Shown in pieces: positions 43,573 to 58,133 of a stretch of DNA of 64,000 nucleotides. The position numbers and the translations under genes are program-made. Position 1 is the first letter of the stretch. Each line of letters opens with the position of its first letter. This DNA is from Enterococcus canis NBRC 100695 (lineage in GTDB: Bacteria; Bacillota; Bacilli; Lactobacillales; Enterococcaceae): the NCBI RefSeq assembly GCF_001544375.1, contig NZ_BCQJ01000001.1, forward strand, positions 1-64,000, read 5' to 3'. The notes under the pieces are model-generated. The model had not been told where the DNA came from. It was given only the letters and a program-made list of their open reading frames with translations, and ran no database searches.

Positions 43573-44025
43573 TTGTTAGCAGTTTATTTGATTATCAGTG
43601 CCCTGATTGTTGGTCTCGATCAGTGGGTAAAATATCTGACCGTTGCCAATTTGGCATTAGGCGAAAGTCATGAAGTTGTTCACGGCTTATTTTCCTTCAC
43701 TTATATCCAAAATACAGGGGCCGCTTGGAGTATTTTAGAAGGCAAAATGTGGTTTTTCTTTGTTATTACTACCGTTGCTGTCGTAGTTATCTGCTACTTA
43801 TTATGGAAGCATCTACATGATAGCCGTTGGTTTACGATTGGGCTTAGTTTAGTATTAGCCGGTGCGTTAGGTAATTTTGTAGATCGGATGCGCTTAGGTT
43901 ATGTGGTGGACATGTTCAGACTAGATTTTATCAACTTCCCAATCTTTAATGTTGCCGATATGTCCTTAGTGATCGGTGTTATTTGTATCTTTATTTATAT
44001 CTTGAAAGACGAGGCAAAAAAATGA
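43573..44025 (+). CDS. lspA: Lipoprotein signal peptidase (signal peptidase II)
   Basis: 150 aa, four transmembrane helices. DQWVKYLTV near the N-terminus, NTGAAWSIL, GNFVDRMRLGYVVDMF (first catalytic Asp) and FPIFNVADMSLVIG (second catalytic Asp) are the four conserved blocks. It cleaves prolipoproteins before the lipidated Cys. It starts with TTG, after AAAAGGA. Overlaps rluD by four bases. The lspA-rluD-pyrR order is typical of Firmicutes. Confidence 0.96.
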   Translation: MLAVYLIISALIVGLDQWVKYLTVANLALGESHEVVHGLFSFTYIQNTGAAWSILEGKMWFFFVITTVAVVVICYLLWKHLHDSRWFTIGLSLVLAGALGNFVDRMRLGYVVDMFRLDFINFPIFNVADMSLVIGVICIFIYILKDEAKK

Positions 44026-44936
44026 ACGAAATTGAAGTAATCGTCCATGAAGGCGGCGTGCGCTTAGATAAATGGCTTAGCCAACAGCTAACGGATTATT
44101 CCCGTTCTCAAATTCAACAATGGTTGAAGGAAGGCTATGTTTCCATCGCGGGCAAGCCAGTCAAGGCGAACTATAAAACAAAGGGTCAAGAAACGATTTT
44201 GATCCAAGTACCAGCGCCGGAAAGTTTAGATGTGGTGGCAGAAGATCTGCCGTTGACAATCGTCTATGAAGACGAAGATGTAGTGGTGGTGAATAAACCC
44301 CAAGGCATGGTGGTTCATCCATCAGCGGGGCATCCTAATGGCACCTTGGTCAATGCACTGCTTTATCATGTGAAGGACCTATCGAGTATCAATGATGTGG
44401 TCCGTCCGGGTATCGTCCATCGCATTGATAAAGATACCTCAGGGCTATTAATGGTGGCAAAAAATGATCAAGCCCATGAATCTTTAGCGGAACAATTAAA
44501 AAACAAAACCTCACTACGGAAATATGTGGCCTTAGTGCATGGCGTGATTCCTCATGATAAGGGGACGATTGAAGCGCCGATTGGTCGTTCCAAAGTCGAC
44601 CGCAAGAAACAAGCGGTCATTGAAGGCGGCAAACCGGCAGTGACTCATTTTACCGTCTTGGAACGTTTTGATGATTTCACCTTGATTGAGCTGCAGCTAG
44701 AAACCGGTCGGACCCATCAAATACGCGTCCACATGCAATATATTGGTTATCCGGTTGCCGGTGACCCAGTTTATGGACCGAAAAAAACCTTAGCCGGCAA
44801 TGGGCAATTTCTACACGCTAAATTATTAGGCTTCACGCATCCGCGAACAGGAGAGTCTATGGTCTTTGAAGCACCACTGCCAGCAATTTTTGAAAAAACT
44901 TTAGAAAAATTACGAAAAGGCGTTGCTTTTTCATAA
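44022..44936 (+). CDS. rluD: 23S rRNA pseudouridine synthase RluD family
   Basis: 304 aa. N-terminal S4 RNA-binding domain (RLDKWLSQQLTDYSRSQIQQWLKEG), then the catalytic domain with GIVHRIDKDTSGLLMVAK holding the nucleophilic Asp. LIELQLETGRTHQIRVHM and PVAGDPVYG are also diagnostic. It makes pseudouridines in helix 69-type sites or related positions. The start at 44022 overlaps lspA by ATGA; a longer frame from 43983 lies fully inside lspA. The pyr promoter lies in its last codons. Confidence 0.94.
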   Translation: MNEIEVIVHEGGVRLDKWLSQQLTDYSRSQIQQWLKEGYVSIAGKPVKANYKTKGQETILIQVPAPESLDVVAEDLPLTIVYEDEDVVVVNKPQGMVVHPSAGHPNGTLVNALLYHVKDLSSINDVVRPGIVHRIDKDTSGLLMVAKNDQAHESLAEQLKNKTSLRKYVALVHGVIPHDKGTIEAPIGRSKVDRKKQAVIEGGKPAVTHFTVLERFDDFTLIELQLETGRTHQIRVHMQYIGYPVAGDPVYGPKKTLAGNGQFLHAKLLGFTHPRTGESMVFEAPLPAIFEKTLEKLRKGVAFS

Positions 44937-44951
44937 CAAAAACGGTACACT
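44923..44951 (+). promoter_or_regulatory. Promoter of the pyr operon
   Basis: TTGCTT (44923-44928) and TACACT (44946-44951) with a 17-base spacer, overlapping the 3' end of rluD. The PyrR box follows 34 bases later. Confidence 0.55.
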
Positions 44952-44984
44952 AACTCTAATGAAAAAAGAATATTATCCTTTAAA

Positions 44985-45663
<679 letters not shown>

Positions 45664-45693
45664 AACCCAATCAGTTAGAAAGAAGGAAATAAC

Positions 45694-46972
45694 ATGGCAG
45701 AGTTTCACAACGATGATGCAGTTTTAGATATTCACGACAAACCAAAACCAGCCGCTTGGTTTGGTCTTAGCTTACAGCACTTATTCACGATGTTCGGTGC
45801 CACAGTGCTGGTACCTAGGCTCGTCGGTTTAGACCCAGGGATTGCCTTACTAAGCTCAGGGGTTGGCACACTGGCCTACCTAACCGTCACAAAAGGAAAA
45901 ATTCCCGCCTATCTTGGCAGCAGCTTTGCGTTTATCACTGCAATGAAAATGCTGATGGGTTCGGAAGGGTATCCAGCCATTGCGCAAGGTGCCATCACCG
46001 CTGGGGTCGTGTACTTGATTGTCGCACTGATAATCAAAAAAAATCGGTTCGGCTTGGCTAGATAAAATTTTACCTCCCATCGTTGTTGGACCTGTCGTTA
46101 TGGTCATTGGGCTCGGCTTGGCAGCCAATGCCGCTAACAATGCTATGTTCAACGTTAACGGCAATTATGACTTTAAATATATCGCAGTAGCGTTGGCCAC
46201 CTTAGCAGCGACTTTATTCTTCAACATGTACTTTAAAGGTTTTCTAGGCTTGATTCCCATCTTACTAGGAATTATTAGCGGTTATCTAATTGCACTAGCT
46301 TGCGGGATTGTTGACACGAAGCTGATTGCGGATGCTGCTTGGCTAGCGATGCCTAACTTTGAGATTCCATTCGTGAATTACCAACCAAAACTTTATATCG
46401 GTGCGATTTTGACCATGGCACCCATCGCCTTTGTAACCATGACAGAGCATATCGGTCATTTGATGGTTTTAAACAAATTAACAAAACGGAATTTCTTCCA
46501 AGATCCAGGGTTATCTAAGACCTTAACAGGGGATGGTGTCGCGCAAATCGTGGCTGGTCTTTTAGGGGGCCCTCCCGTAACAAGCTATGGTGAAAATATC
46601 GGTGTGCTAGCTATTACACGCGTCCACAGTGTGTTTGTAATCGGTGGGGCAGCGGTGCTAGCCATCTTACTAGGCTTTGTCGGCAAACTAAGCGCCATTA
46701 TCTTAAGCATCCCCGGACCAGTTATCTCCGGCATCAGCTTTGTGCTGTTTGGTGTAATTGCCGCTAGCGGATTGAAGATTTTGATCGACAATCAAATCGA
46801 CTTTGACCGGAAACGCAACTTGCTGATAGCTTCGGTTGTCTTGGTAGTGGGAATCGGCGGTCTGGTCTTGAAAGTGGGTGCCTTCGAGTTATCAGCTATG
46901 GCGCTGGCCACTGTCTTTGGCATCATCTTGAACTTGATTTTACCGGAAAAAGCACGCAGCGAAGAAAATTAG
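45694..46972 (+). pseudogene. pyrP: Uracil permease, split by a frameshift in an A8 tract
   Basis: NCS2 family. The first frame (45694-46065) reads WFGLSLQHLFTMFGATVLVP through LIVALIIKK then goes out of frame. Removing one A from the run of eight at 46036-46043 joins it to IGSAWLDKILPPIVVGPVV and the second frame (from about 46044 to 46972), restoring an uninterrupted permease of about 425 aa. Conserved blocks in the second half include PIAFVTMTEHIGHL, LLGGPPVTSYGENIGVLAIT and GVIAASGLKIL. Either a true mutation, a slippage-switched gene, or a sequencing error. AGAAGGAA precedes the ATG. Downstream genes stay in the operon. Confidence 0.85.
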
Positions 46973-46984
46973 GGAGGTCCTCAC

Positions 46985-47908
46985 ATGATCATCACATCAG
47001 AACGCATCAGTTTGAAACATTTACTGACAGCCGAGGCATTATCCGATCAGGAAGTAATGGGTTTGATCCACCGGGCACAGCAGTTTAAGCGCGGTGCTAG
47101 TTGGCGGCCCTTCAAACAGTATTTTGCCACCAACCTCTTTTTTGAAAATAGTACTCGAACGCACAAAAGCTTTGAGGTGGCTGAAAAGAAACTTGGACTG
47201 GAAGTCATAGAATTTGAGGCGGGTCACAGTTCTGTCCAAAAAGGTGAAACACTGTACGACACTGTTTTGACTATGTCAGCCATTGGCGTAGATGTAGCAG
47301 TCATTCGCCATGGCCAAGAAAATTACTATGACGAGCTTATTCAAAGCAAGACAATCCAGTGTTCGATTATCAACGGTGGCGATGGCAGCGGACAGCATCC
47401 GACCCAGTGCTTACTAGACTTGATGACGATTTATGAAGAGTTTGGTCACTTTGAAGGCTTGAAAGTGGCGATTGTGGGGGACTTGACGCACTCGCGTGTA
47501 GCTAAGTCCAACATGCAAATGCTAAAAAGACTGGGAGCGACGTTGTACTTCTCTGGACCGGAAGCTTGGTATGATAAACAGTTTGATGTGTATGGGACCT
47601 ACTTACCGATTGATGAGGTAGTCCCACAGGTAGATGTGATGATGATGTTGCGGGTGCAGCATGAACGCCATGAGGCAGGTGAAAGCTTCTCGAAAGAAGC
47701 CTATCATCAGGAATACGGATTGACGGAAGCGCGGGCAGCTCAGATGAAACAAACAGGAATCATCATGCACCCGGCGCCAGTGAATCGCGATGTAGAACTA
47801 GCGGATAAGCTGGTTGAAGGACTGCAATCACGAATCGTGGCTCAAATGAGCAACGGTGTTCATATGCGAATGGCGATTTTAGAAGCAATTTTAGAAGGGA
47901 AGGCGTAA
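46985..47908 (+). CDS. pyrB: Aspartate carbamoyltransferase catalytic chain
   Basis: 307 aa. [19 protein letters not shown] is the carbamoyl-phosphate site; [36 protein letters not shown] and [12 protein letters not shown] complete the active site. It makes N-carbamoyl-aspartate, the committed step of UMP synthesis. No regulatory chain (pyrI) is present, as usual in Gram-positives. GGGAGGT precedes the ATG, 13 bases after pyrP. pyrC follows after three bases. Confidence 0.98.
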   Translation: MIITSERISLKHLLTAEALSDQEVMGLIHRAQQFKRGASWRPFKQYFATNLFFENSTRTHKSFEVAEKKLGLEVIEFEAGHSSVQKGETLYDTVLTMSAIGVDVAVIRHGQENYYDELIQSKTIQCSIINGGDGSGQHPTQCLLDLMTIYEEFGHFEGLKVAIVGDLTHSRVAKSNMQMLKRLGATLYFSGPEAWYDKQFDVYGTYLPIDEVVPQVDVMMMLRVQHERHEAGESFSKEAYHQEYGLTEARAAQMKQTGIIMHPAPVNRDVELADKLVEGLQSRIVAQMSNGVHMRMAILEAILEGKA

Positions 47909-47911
47909 ATT

Positions 47912-49192
47912 ATGGGGACATTGATCAAAAACGGGAAAATGGTAACAAAAGAAAATCAGCTGGTGGAGGCTGCGATTTGGATCGAAGAAGGACGCATTCA
48001 CGCAATCGGTGAAGCTTTTGACGAGAGCGGGTTTGAACAAGTCTACGATGCACAAGGTCAGCTAGTCACGCCAGGTTTGGTGGATGTCCATGTCCATTTA
48101 CGAGAACCAGGTTTTACTTATAAAGAAACAATTGCTTCTGGCAGTCGGGCGGCAGCGCGGGGCGGATTTACCACCGTCTGTGCCATGCCTAACCTGAACC
48201 CAGTGCCGGATACGCCGGAAAAACTCCAAGCAGTTTACGACATTATCCAAAAAGATGCCATTGTAAAGGTGTTACAATACGCCCCCATCACGGAAGAATT
48301 GCGGAGCGAAACCTTGACGGATCAACAAGGCTTGAAAGAAGTAGGCGCCTTTGCCTTCACCAATGACGGCGTCGGTGTACAGACAGCAGGCACGATGTAT
48401 CTTGCCATGAAACAAGCCGCGGAACTGAACATGGCGTTAGTGGCCCACACGGAAGATGAGTCGCTATTGTTTGGAGGCGTGATGCACGCAGGAAAAGTAG
48501 CCGAAAAGTTAGGCTTACCGGGTATTTTAAGTGCCACAGAGGCTTCACAAATTGCCCGTGACGTAATCTTAGCAGAAGAAACCGGCGTTCATTACCATGT
48601 TTGTCACGTTTCTACAAAAGAAAGTGTCCGAGTAATCCGCGACGCGAAAAAAGCGGGAATCCATGTGACAGCCGAAGTATCGCCACACCACTTGATTTTA
48701 ATCGACGAAGATATTCCTGAAGATAACGGCTTTTGGAAAATGAACCCACCATTACGCGGTAAAGAAGACCGCGAGGCACTGATTGCTGGGCTTCTAGATG
48801 GCACGATTGATTGTATCGCCACAGACCATGCGCCTCACGGTCTAGAAGAAAAAAATCAAACGTTCTTGAAGGCACCTTTTGGCATCGTGGGTAGTGAGAC
48901 AGCTTTCCAACTGATTTATACACACTTTGTTGAAACAGGTCGCTTTACTTTAGAACAAGTCATTGACTGGATGGCGGTCAAGCCAGCCGCAATCTTCGGT
49001 TTGAATGCGGGCACTTTAACAGTGGGGGCCCCTGCTGACATCGCGGTTTTCGACATTGACCATGAAACAGTAATCAACGACGAAGATTTTGAATCACAAG
49101 CAAGCAACACCCCATTTACGGGTTGGACCATCAAAGGACAAACCAGTATGACCTTCGTTGATGGGACATTGGTTTGGAAGGAGCAAGCATAG
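47912..49192 (+). CDS. pyrC: Dihydroorotase
   Basis: 426 aa, class I amidohydrolase. [18 protein letters not shown] gives the H-x-H metal ligands, and further ligand His residues are in HTEDE and [24 protein letters not shown] holds the catalytic Asp. It closes carbamoyl-aspartate to dihydroorotate. Full length. Its stop overlaps the carA GTG start by one base. Confidence 0.97.
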   Translation: MGTLIKNGKMVTKENQLVEAAIWIEEGRIHAIGEAFDESGFEQVYDAQGQLVTPGLVDVHVHLREPGFTYKETIASGSRAAARGGFTTVCAMPNLNPVPDTPEKLQAVYDIIQKDAIVKVLQYAPITEELRSETLTDQQGLKEVGAFAFTNDGVGVQTAGTMYLAMKQAAELNMALVAHTEDESLLFGGVMHAGKVAEKLGLPGILSATEASQIARDVILAEETGVHYHVCHVSTKESVRVIRDAKKAGIHVTAEVSPHHLILIDEDIPEDNGFWKMNPPLRGKEDREALIAGLLDGTIDCIATDHAPHGLEEKNQTFLKAPFGIVGSETAFQLIYTHFVETGRFTLEQVIDWMAVKPAAIFGLNAGTLTVGAPADIAVFDIDHETVINDEDFESQASNTPFTGWTIKGQTSMTFVDGTLVWKEQA

Positions 49193-50292
49193 TGAAACGT
49201 TTATTGATATTAGAAGACGGCACGGTTTTTGAAGGCAAAGCCTTTGGAGCAGATATAGATGTAGTCGGTGAGGTAGTCTTTACTACCAGTATGACAGGTT
49301 ATCAAGAAACTATTACCGACCAAAGTTTCAACGGGCAAATCATTACCTTTACCTATCCAATGGTGGGAAATTACGGTGTCAACCGAGACGATTATGAGTC
49401 CATTTCACCAACCTGTAAGGGGGTAATCGTCAAAGAGCATGCTCGCCTAGCTTCCAACTGGCGGAATCAAATGACACTTGATGAGTTTCTGAAACGCAAA
49501 GGCATTCCCGGTATCTCAGGGGTTGATACTCGTAAGTTGACCCGCAAACTACGTTCAGTTGGAACCATGAAAGGCAGCTTGATTGATGCGGGAGACGATT
49601 TGACCCACGCCTTTGATCAATTGAAGGCGACAGTCATGCCTCGTAACCAAGTGGAACAAGTTTCAACAACTAAACCTTACCCAAGCCCCGGCATCGGCCG
49701 CAATGTAGTGGTGATCGACTTTGGCTTGAAGCACAGTATCTTACGTGAATTATCAAAACGCCAATGTAACTTGACTGTTTTACCATATAATACCGACGCT
49801 GAAACAATTCTGGATTTACATCCAGATGGTGTGATGCTGACTAACGGCCCTGGAGATCCTAAAGATGTGCCAGAAGCCATTGAAATGATCAAAGAGATTC
49901 AAGGGAAAGTGCCAATCTTCGGTATTTGTCTGGGTCATCAGTTGTTCTCGTTAGCGAATGGTGCGGACACGTATAAAATGAAGTTTGGCCACCGCGGCTT
50001 GAATCATCCAGTGCGGGAGATTGCCACCGGACGTATTGACTTTACCTCACAAAACCACGGCTATGCAGTGGATGAAAAAACCATCGATCCAGATGTATTG
50101 ATGGTGACCCACGTTGAGGTTAACGATGGCACGGTGGAAGGCGTACGGCACCGTAACTACCCAGCCTTTACCGTTCAGTACCACCCAGATGCGGCACCAG
50201 GTCCGCATGACGCAATCCATTTATTTGATGAGTTCATGGAATTGATGGATGCATGGAAGGAGCAAGCAAAATGCCAAAACGAACAGATATAA
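49192..50292 (+). CDS. carA: Carbamoyl-phosphate synthase small chain
   Basis: 366 aa. N-terminal interface domain, then a class I glutamine amidotransferase domain: [17 protein letters not shown] carries the nucleophile Cys (about 245), and the later [16 protein letters not shown] the His/Glu pair. It supplies ammonia to CarB. GTG at 49192 is chosen because it follows GGAAGGAGC and aligns with family N-termini ([15 protein letters not shown]). Overlaps carB by 22 bases. Confidence 0.96.
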   Translation: MKRLLILEDGTVFEGKAFGADIDVVGEVVFTTSMTGYQETITDQSFNGQIITFTYPMVGNYGVNRDDYESISPTCKGVIVKEHARLASNWRNQMTLDEFLKRKGIPGISGVDTRKLTRKLRSVGTMKGSLIDAGDDLTHAFDQLKATVMPRNQVEQVSTTKPYPSPGIGRNVVVIDFGLKHSILRELSKRQCNLTVLPYNTDAETILDLHPDGVMLTNGPGDPKDVPEAIEMIKEIQGKVPIFGICLGHQLFSLANGADTYKMKFGHRGLNHPVREIATGRIDFTSQNHGYAVDEKTIDPDVLMVTHVEVNDGTVEGVRHRNYPAFTVQYHPDAAPGPHDAIHLFDEFMELMDAWKEQAKCQNEQI

Positions 50293-53200
50293 AGAAAATC
50301 ATGGTGATCGGTTCCGGTCCCATTATTATCGGACAAGCCGCTGAGTTTGACTACGCCGGCACACAAGCCTGCTTAGCTTTGAAAGAAGAAGGCTATGAAG
50401 TAGTCTTGGTAAACTCCAATCCAGCAACTATTATGACGGACCGTGAAATTGCGGACCGCGTTTATATTGAACCTATCACCTTAGAATTTGTTTCCCGCAT
50501 TCTGCGGAAAGAGCGTCCGGATGCGTTACTACCAACTTTAGGTGGTCAGACGGGTTTAAACATGGCGATGGAACTAGCCAGCTCAGGTATTCTAGATGAG
50601 TTGCAAGTTGAACTCCTTGGAACGAAACTTAGCGCCATTGACCAAGCCGAAGACCGGGACTTATTCAAACAGTTGATGGAAGACCTTTCGCAACCAATCC
50701 CTGAATCAGATATCGTGCATACCGTAGAAGAAGCGCTAGCCTTCGCCAATCGCATCGGCTATCCAGTGATTGTGCGACCAGCCTTTACCTTAGGCGGCAC
50801 GGGCGGCGGGATGTGTGATAACGAAGAAGAGCTAAAAATTGTCGCCGAAAATGGATTGAAGCTGTCACCCGTAACTCAATGTCTAATTGAAAAAAGTATC
50901 GCAGGCTTTAAAGAAATCGAATACGAAGTCATGCGCGACTCAGCCGACAATGCCATTGTGGTATGTAACATGGAAAACTTTGACCCAGTTGGGATTCATA
51001 CGGGGGATTCCATCGTTTTCGCACCAAGTCAAACTTTGTCCGATCACGAGTATCAAATGCTGCGGGATGCCTCGTTATCGATTATCCGGGCATTGAAAAT
51101 CGAGGGTGGCTGTAACGTTCAGCTAGCCTTAGATCCCCACAGCTTCAACTACTATGTCATTGAGGTAAATCCGCGGGTTTCTCGCTCATCCGCTTTGGCA
51201 AGTAAAGCAACGGGTTATCCGATTGCTAAGTTAGCCGCTAAAATCGCCGTAGGTCTGACCTTGGACGAAATGAAAAATCCAGTTACCGGCACCACTTATG
51301 CTGAATTTGAACCAGCTTTAGACTATGTAGTCGCTAAAATTCCTCGCTGGCCGTTTGATAAATTCGAAAAAGGCGAACGCTGTTTAGGGACTCAGATGAA
51401 GGCCACCGGCGAAGTGATGGCGATTGGTCGTAACATTGAAGAATCCTTGCTGAAAGCCGTACGTTCCTTAGAAATAGGGGTTTATCATAACGAATTGAAA
51501 GAATTGCAGGATGTCAGCGATGACGCTTTGACTGAAAAAATGGTCAAAGCTCAAGATGACCGCTTATTCTATCTATCTGAGGCGCTACGCCGCGGTTATA
51601 CCATTGAAGAAATCGCAGAACTAACGAAAATCGATTTATTCTTTCTGGATAAACTGCTGCACATCATTGAGCTAGAGCAAGCTTTAGCCGCAAATAATGG
51701 TGACGTAGAGCTATTAAAAGAAGCGAAGCAAAACGGCTTTGCCGATCGCAAAATTGCGGACTGTTGGAATCAAACAGCAGCAGAAGTGAAAAATCTACGT
51801 CAAGAGGCCAATATTCTACCAGTTTATAAAATGGTGGATACCTGTGCGGCTGAGTTTGAATCACAAACGCCATACTTCTACAGCACCTATGAAGAAGAAA
51901 ATGAGAGTCTGCGTTCAGAAAAACCTTCTGTATTAGTTTTAGGCTCTGGTCCCATCCGCATTGGTCAAGGGGTAGAATTTGACTACGCGACTGTCCATTC
52001 GGTGAAAGCCATACAAGCAGCTGGCTATGAAGCAATCATTATGAACAGTAATCCTGAAACAGTCTCAACAGACTTCTCGATTTCTGACAAATTATACTTT
52101 GAACCATTAACGTATGAAGATGTCATGAATGTTGTCGAACTAGAACAACCAATCGGCGTAATCGTACAGTTTGGTGGTCAAACAGCCATCAACTTGGCGG
52201 AACCTTTATCGAAGAGCGGCGTGAAAATTCTAGGGACTAGCATTGAAGATTTGGATCGCGCAGAAAGTCGTGACCTATTCGAGGCAGCACTAAATGAACT
52301 GGCCATTCCCCAACCGCCAGGCGACACCGCAACCAGTGCTAGTGAAGCCGTAGCGATTGCCAACCGTATTGGGTATCCTGTCTTAGTTCGCCCTAGCTAT
52401 GTGTTAGGCGGCCGGGCGATGGAAATCGTGGAAAACCAAACAGACTTAGAGGACTATATGGCGAATGCCGTCAAAGCCTCGCCTGAACATCCAGTTTTAG
52501 TCGATAGCTACTTGGTGGGACGTGAGTGTGAAGTTGATGCAATCTGCGACGGAAAAGATGTCTTGATTCCAGGAATCATGGAGCATATTGAACGCGCCGG
52601 CGTCCACTCAGGGGACTCCATGGCCGTTTATCCGCCACAAACACTTTCGGATGAAATCAAAGCAACCATTGAAGACTATACACGGAAACTGGCGTTAGGT
52701 TTGAACTGTATCGGCATGATGAATATTCAGTTCGTCATCCATGAAGAAAAAGTCTATGTAATCGAAGTTAACCCACGGGCTAGCCGAACTGTCCCATTCT
52801 TAAGCAAAATCACCGGTATCCCAATGGCGCAAGTTGCGACACAAGTGATTCTTGGCAAAACTTTAGCAGAGCTAGGTTACCAAGATGGACTTTACCCAGA
52901 GAGCCAGCAAGTGCATGTAAAAGCGCCGGTATTCTCCTTCACCAAACTGCAAAAGGTGGATACTTATTTAGGCCCTGAAATGAAATCAACTGGTGAAGTC
53001 ATGGGCTCTGATACGAACTTAGAAAAAGCACTTTACAAAGCATTTGAAGCTTCAGGCTTACATTTGCCAAGTTACGGCGCAGTCCTGTTCACGATTGCCG
53101 ACGAAGGCAAAGAAGAGGCTGTGGACTTGGCTCGCCGCTTCGCAAATATTGGTTACAGCTTAATTGCCACAGAAGGCACTGCTCGTTACTTGCAGGAGCG

Positions 53201-53453
53201 TGGCTTGACTGTTAAAACCGTCAGCAAAATTCAGAATGAACAAGAAGAAACCGTTCTGGATCTGATTCGCTCCGGTGAAGCGCAAGTGGTAGTCAATACA
53301 ATGGATAAAAACCGCACAGCTACCACAGAAGACGGCTTCTTGATCCGTCGTGAGTCAGTAGAACATGGGATTCCATTATTTACCTCATTAGATACAGCTA
53401 ACGCTATCTTGAAAGTCCTTGAATCGCGTTCATTCTCAACTGAAGCGATCTAA
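50271..53453 (+). CDS. carB: Carbamoyl-phosphate synthase large chain
   Basis: 1060 aa, full length. Two homologous ATP-grasp halves: [20 protein letters not shown] then [20 protein letters not shown] mark the repeat. Each has [12 protein letters not shown] or [12 protein letters not shown] and an EVNPR(V/A)SRSS/TVP loop. An oligomerisation domain lies between about 400 and 550. The C-terminal MGS-like allosteric domain (from about 930) includes [11 protein letters not shown]. The start at 50271 follows AAGGAGC. Forms the CarAB complex with the preceding gene product. Confidence 0.98.
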   Translation: MPKRTDIKKIMVIGSGPIIIGQAAEFDYAGTQACLALKEEGYEVVLVNSNPATIMTDREIADRVYIEPITLEFVSRILRKERPDALLPTLGGQTGLNMAMELASSGILDELQVELLGTKLSAIDQAEDRDLFKQLMEDLSQPIPESDIVHTVEEALAFANRIGYPVIVRPAFTLGGTGGGMCDNEEELKIVAENGLKLSPVTQCLIEKSIAGFKEIEYEVMRDSADNAIVVCNMENFDPVGIHTGDSIVFAPSQTLSDHEYQMLRDASLSIIRALKIEGGCNVQLALDPHSFNYYVIEVNPRVSRSSALASKATGYPIAKLAAKIAVGLTLDEMKNPVTGTTYAEFEPALDYVVAKIPRWPFDKFEKGERCLGTQMKATGEVMAIGRNIEESLLKAVRSLEIGVYHNELKELQDVSDDALTEKMVKAQDDRLFYLSEALRRGYTIEEIAELTKIDLFFLDKLLHIIELEQALAANNGDVELLKEAKQNGFADRKIADCWNQTAAEVKNLRQEANILPVYKMVDTCAAEFESQTPYFYSTYEEENESLRSEKPSVLVLGSGPIRIGQGVEFDYATVHSVKAIQAAGYEAIIMNSNPETVSTDFSISDKLYFEPLTYEDVMNVVELEQPIGVIVQFGGQTAINLAEPLSKSGVKILGTSIEDLDRAESRDLFEAALNELAIPQPPGDTATSASEAVAIANRIGYPVLVRPSYVLGGRAMEIVENQTDLEDYMANAVKASPEHPVLVDSYLVGRECEVDAICDGKDVLIPGIMEHIERAGVHSGDSMAVYPPQTLSDEIKATIEDYTRKLALGLNCIGMMNIQFVIHEEKVYVIEVNPRASRTVPFLSKITGIPMAQVATQVILGKTLAELGYQDGLYPESQQVHVKAPVFSFTKLQKVDTYLGPEMKSTGEVMGSDTNLEKALYKAFEASGLHLPSYGAVLFTIADEGKEEAVDLARRFANIGYSLIATEGTARYLQERGLTVKTVSKIQNEQEETVLDLIRSGEAQVVVNTMDKNRTATTEDGFLIRRESVEHGIPLFTSLDTANAILKVLESRSFSTEAI

Positions 53454-53476
53454 AAATTGATTAAAGGAGAATCCGT

Positions 53477-55890
<2,414 letters not shown>

Positions 55891-55898
<8 letters not shown>

Positions 55899-56523
55899 TA
55901 TTGAAACAACGATCGCAAAGGATCTTTTAGAAATCGAAGCAGTTTTTTTAAGTCCTAATGAACCTTTTACTTGGGCAAGCGGCATCAAGAGCCCAATTTA
56001 TTGTGATAATCGCATCACCATGAGTTACCCGAAAGTTCGTCGTGAAATTGCTAAAGGTTTGGCAGAAAAAATCAAAGCCAATTTTCCCGAGGTAGAAGTC
56101 ATTGCGGGAACCGCAACAGCAGGAATTCCCCACGCTGCTTGGGTTGCAGAAATATTGGATTTACCGATGGTCTATATCCGCAGCAAAGCAAAAGACCATG
56201 GGAAGGGCAATCAAATTGAAGGACGCATTGAAAAAGGTCAAAAGATGGTGGTCATTGAAGATCTAATTTCAACCGGTGGTAGCGTGCTAGAAGCAGCCAC
56301 CGCCGCTGAACGGGAAGGCGCCAATGTCTTAGGGGTAGCCGCAATCTTTACCTATGAACTACCAAAAGGCGTTGCTAATTTTGAGGCCGCAAACGTACCA
56401 CTAGTTACATTGACGAATTACTCAACTTTGATCGAAGCAGCGTTGAAGATGGATTATATCAATGAAGACGAATTGAAACTTTTAAAAGACTGGAAACAAG
56501 ATCCAGAAAACTGGGGTAAATAA
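55891..56523 (+). CDS. pyrE: Orotate phosphoribosyltransferase
   Basis: 210 aa. The PRPP motif is [36 protein letters not shown] and [17 protein letters not shown] (mobile loop Lys residues) complete the active site. It converts orotate to OMP. Last gene of the pyr operon, followed by a hairpin terminator. Confidence 0.97.
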
Positions 56524-56530
56524 ACCGATA

Positions 56531-56584
56531 GTGAGGCGCTTGAGCTGGAGTTTTTAAAAAGACTTTGGCTCAGGCGCTTTTGTG
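56531..56584 (+). terminator. Terminator of the pyr operon
   Basis: GCGCTTGAGC and GCTCAGGCGC stem (one wobble) with a long loop that itself contains TTTTTAAAAA, then a TTTT tail. Confidence 0.75.
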
Positions 56585-56658
56585 TAATCCAGTATCTGTT
56601 TATTTTTGCGTCTTCATAGGAAACGTGGTAGGCTAAAAAGAAAACTGGAGGGGACGAG

Positions 56659-57291
56659 ATGGGCTTAAATGAATATATAGTAGGATTGACAAATCTAGAA
56701 AAAATCAACCGGGCACCGGGCTTTTTCAAATTTACTGAGCATACAGTTGCGGCACACTCTTATCGCGTGACTTCGATTGCTCAAGTCTTAGGGGATATTG
56801 AGGAAGCTGCCGGAAATACAATTGATTGGCAATTGTTGTATGAAAAGGCATTGAATCATGACTATACCGAACGTTTTATTGGTGACATCAAGACGCCTGT
56901 TAAATATGCCAATGCTGAGCTACGCGGTATGCTACAAACGGTGGAAGAAAAAATGACCGATGAGTTTATTCATCAAGAAATTCCTGAAGAGTTTCAAGCG
57001 GCTTATCGGCGGCGTTTATTTGAAGGAAAAGACCAAACCGTTGAAGGGCAAATCTTAGCGATTGCGGATAAAGTTGATCTACTGTATGAGTCTTACGAGG
57101 AAATCGTCAAAAATAATCCTGAGCCTGTTTACCAAGAGATGTTTAAAGAAGCGGTGAGTACAATCAAAAGTTTTAGCGAGCGACCATCCGTTACTTACTT
57201 TTTCGAAAAAATCTTTCCAGATTTACTTGCAACGAATTTTTATGGTAGAGCAGATTTCGTGGAAACCATTCATAATCTTCTAAAAGACTGA
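56659..57291 (+). CDS. HD-domain hydrolase, YfbR-like
   Basis: 210 aa. His in TEHTVAAHSYRV and the HD pair in ALNHDYTERFIGD form the metal site, with AIADKVDLLYESYEEI giving a later Asp. The layout matches YfbR-like 5'-deoxynucleotidases. A nucleotide-related role would fit the neighbourhood but the substrate is not proven. GGAGGGGAC precedes the ATG. It is transcribed separately from the pyr operon. Confidence 0.85.
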   Translation: MGLNEYIVGLTNLEKINRAPGFFKFTEHTVAAHSYRVTSIAQVLGDIEEAAGNTIDWQLLYEKALNHDYTERFIGDIKTPVKYANAELRGMLQTVEEKMTDEFIHQEIPEEFQAAYRRRLFEGKDQTVEGQILAIADKVDLLYESYEEIVKNNPEPVYQEMFKEAVSTIKSFSERPSVTYFFEKIFPDLLATNFYGRADFVETIHNLLKD

Positions 57292-57316
57292 GATTCTATC
57301 GTGTTTATTCAATACA

Positions 57317-57366
57317 AAATAACGCCTCCTCTTGCCTATTACTGTGCAAGAGGAGGCGTTGTTTGA
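57317..57366. terminator. Bidirectional terminator
   Basis: AACGCCTCCTCTTG and CAAGAGGAGGCGTT, a 14-bp perfect stem, between the HD gene and the convergent ABC transporter operon. Confidence 0.9.
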
Positions 57367-57383
57367 TTTGCCAAGTGACTTAA

Positions 57384-58133
57384 CTAGCGCCAATATAAGA
57401 TTTTTTTTTCAATCAGCTCGGCTAAATAGTAAAGAATCAAACCTAAAGCAGATAATACAATGACTGAACTTAGAATGATATTGATGTCATACATCTCATT
57501 TCCGTAGGTCAACAAGTAACCGAGTCCTGATTTAGCCCCCATCATCTCACCGATTACGGCCCCGGTCATGGCTTGAGTCAAGGACAGTTTAACGCCAGAC
57601 ATGACGGCCGCAAAGGCAAAGGGCGATTCTAATGTTTTAAATCGCTGCCAATGGTTTGCTTTTAGGACCGTCAAAAAATCACGGTAGTTTTGATCAATCT
57701 GTTTCAAGGCCATATGCTCATTTACCATGACTGGAAAGGAAACAACTAAAATGACTAGTGCGACTTTCGAACCAATACCTAAGCCAAACCAGAGGATAAA
57801 TAGCGGTGCTAAGGAAATCTTGGGCGCAATTTGAATGACTAAAATCAGCGGCATCAGCAAACGCTCAATCAAGCTTATTTTTGCCATTAAGTAGCCTAAT
57901 AGGAGTCCTACCAAAATGCCCCAGATCGTTCCGATGAAGATTTCCTTTAACGTGGTCCAAAGATTGAGGAGCAAATCTCCGGTCTGCAAATAATTCCAGA
58001 AGTAGCTGCCTAATGCAGTTGGGGCGGGTAACAAGTAGCTAGGTACCGCCAAGACCTTAACTGCGACTTCCCAGCAGAGTAGAATGAAGACTAATAAGCA
58101 GGATGGATAGAGCCAAACACGATGATTTTTCAT
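57384..58133 (-). CDS. ABC transporter permease, second subunit
   Basis: 249 aa, about six helices. The EAA loop (LKANHWQRFKTLESPFAFAAVMSGVKLSLTQA) and GAVIGEMMGAKSGLGYLL are typical of SsuC/TauC/ThiX-type permeases. It overlaps the binding-protein gene by ATGA. It and the permease at 59143 probably form a heterodimer. Last gene in the five-gene minus-strand operon. Confidence 0.9.
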   Translation of the reverse strand: MKNHRVWLYPSCLLVFILLCWEVAVKVLAVPSYLLPAPTALGSYFWNYLQTGDLLLNLWTTLKEIFIGTIWGILVGLLLGYLMAKISLIERLLMPLILVIQIAPKISLAPLFILWFGLGIGSKVALVILVVSFPVMVNEHMALKQIDQNYRDFLTVLKANHWQRFKTLESPFAFAAVMSGVKLSLTQAMTGAVIGEMMGAKSGLGYLLTYGNEMYDINIILSSVIVLSALGLILYYLAELIEKKILYWR

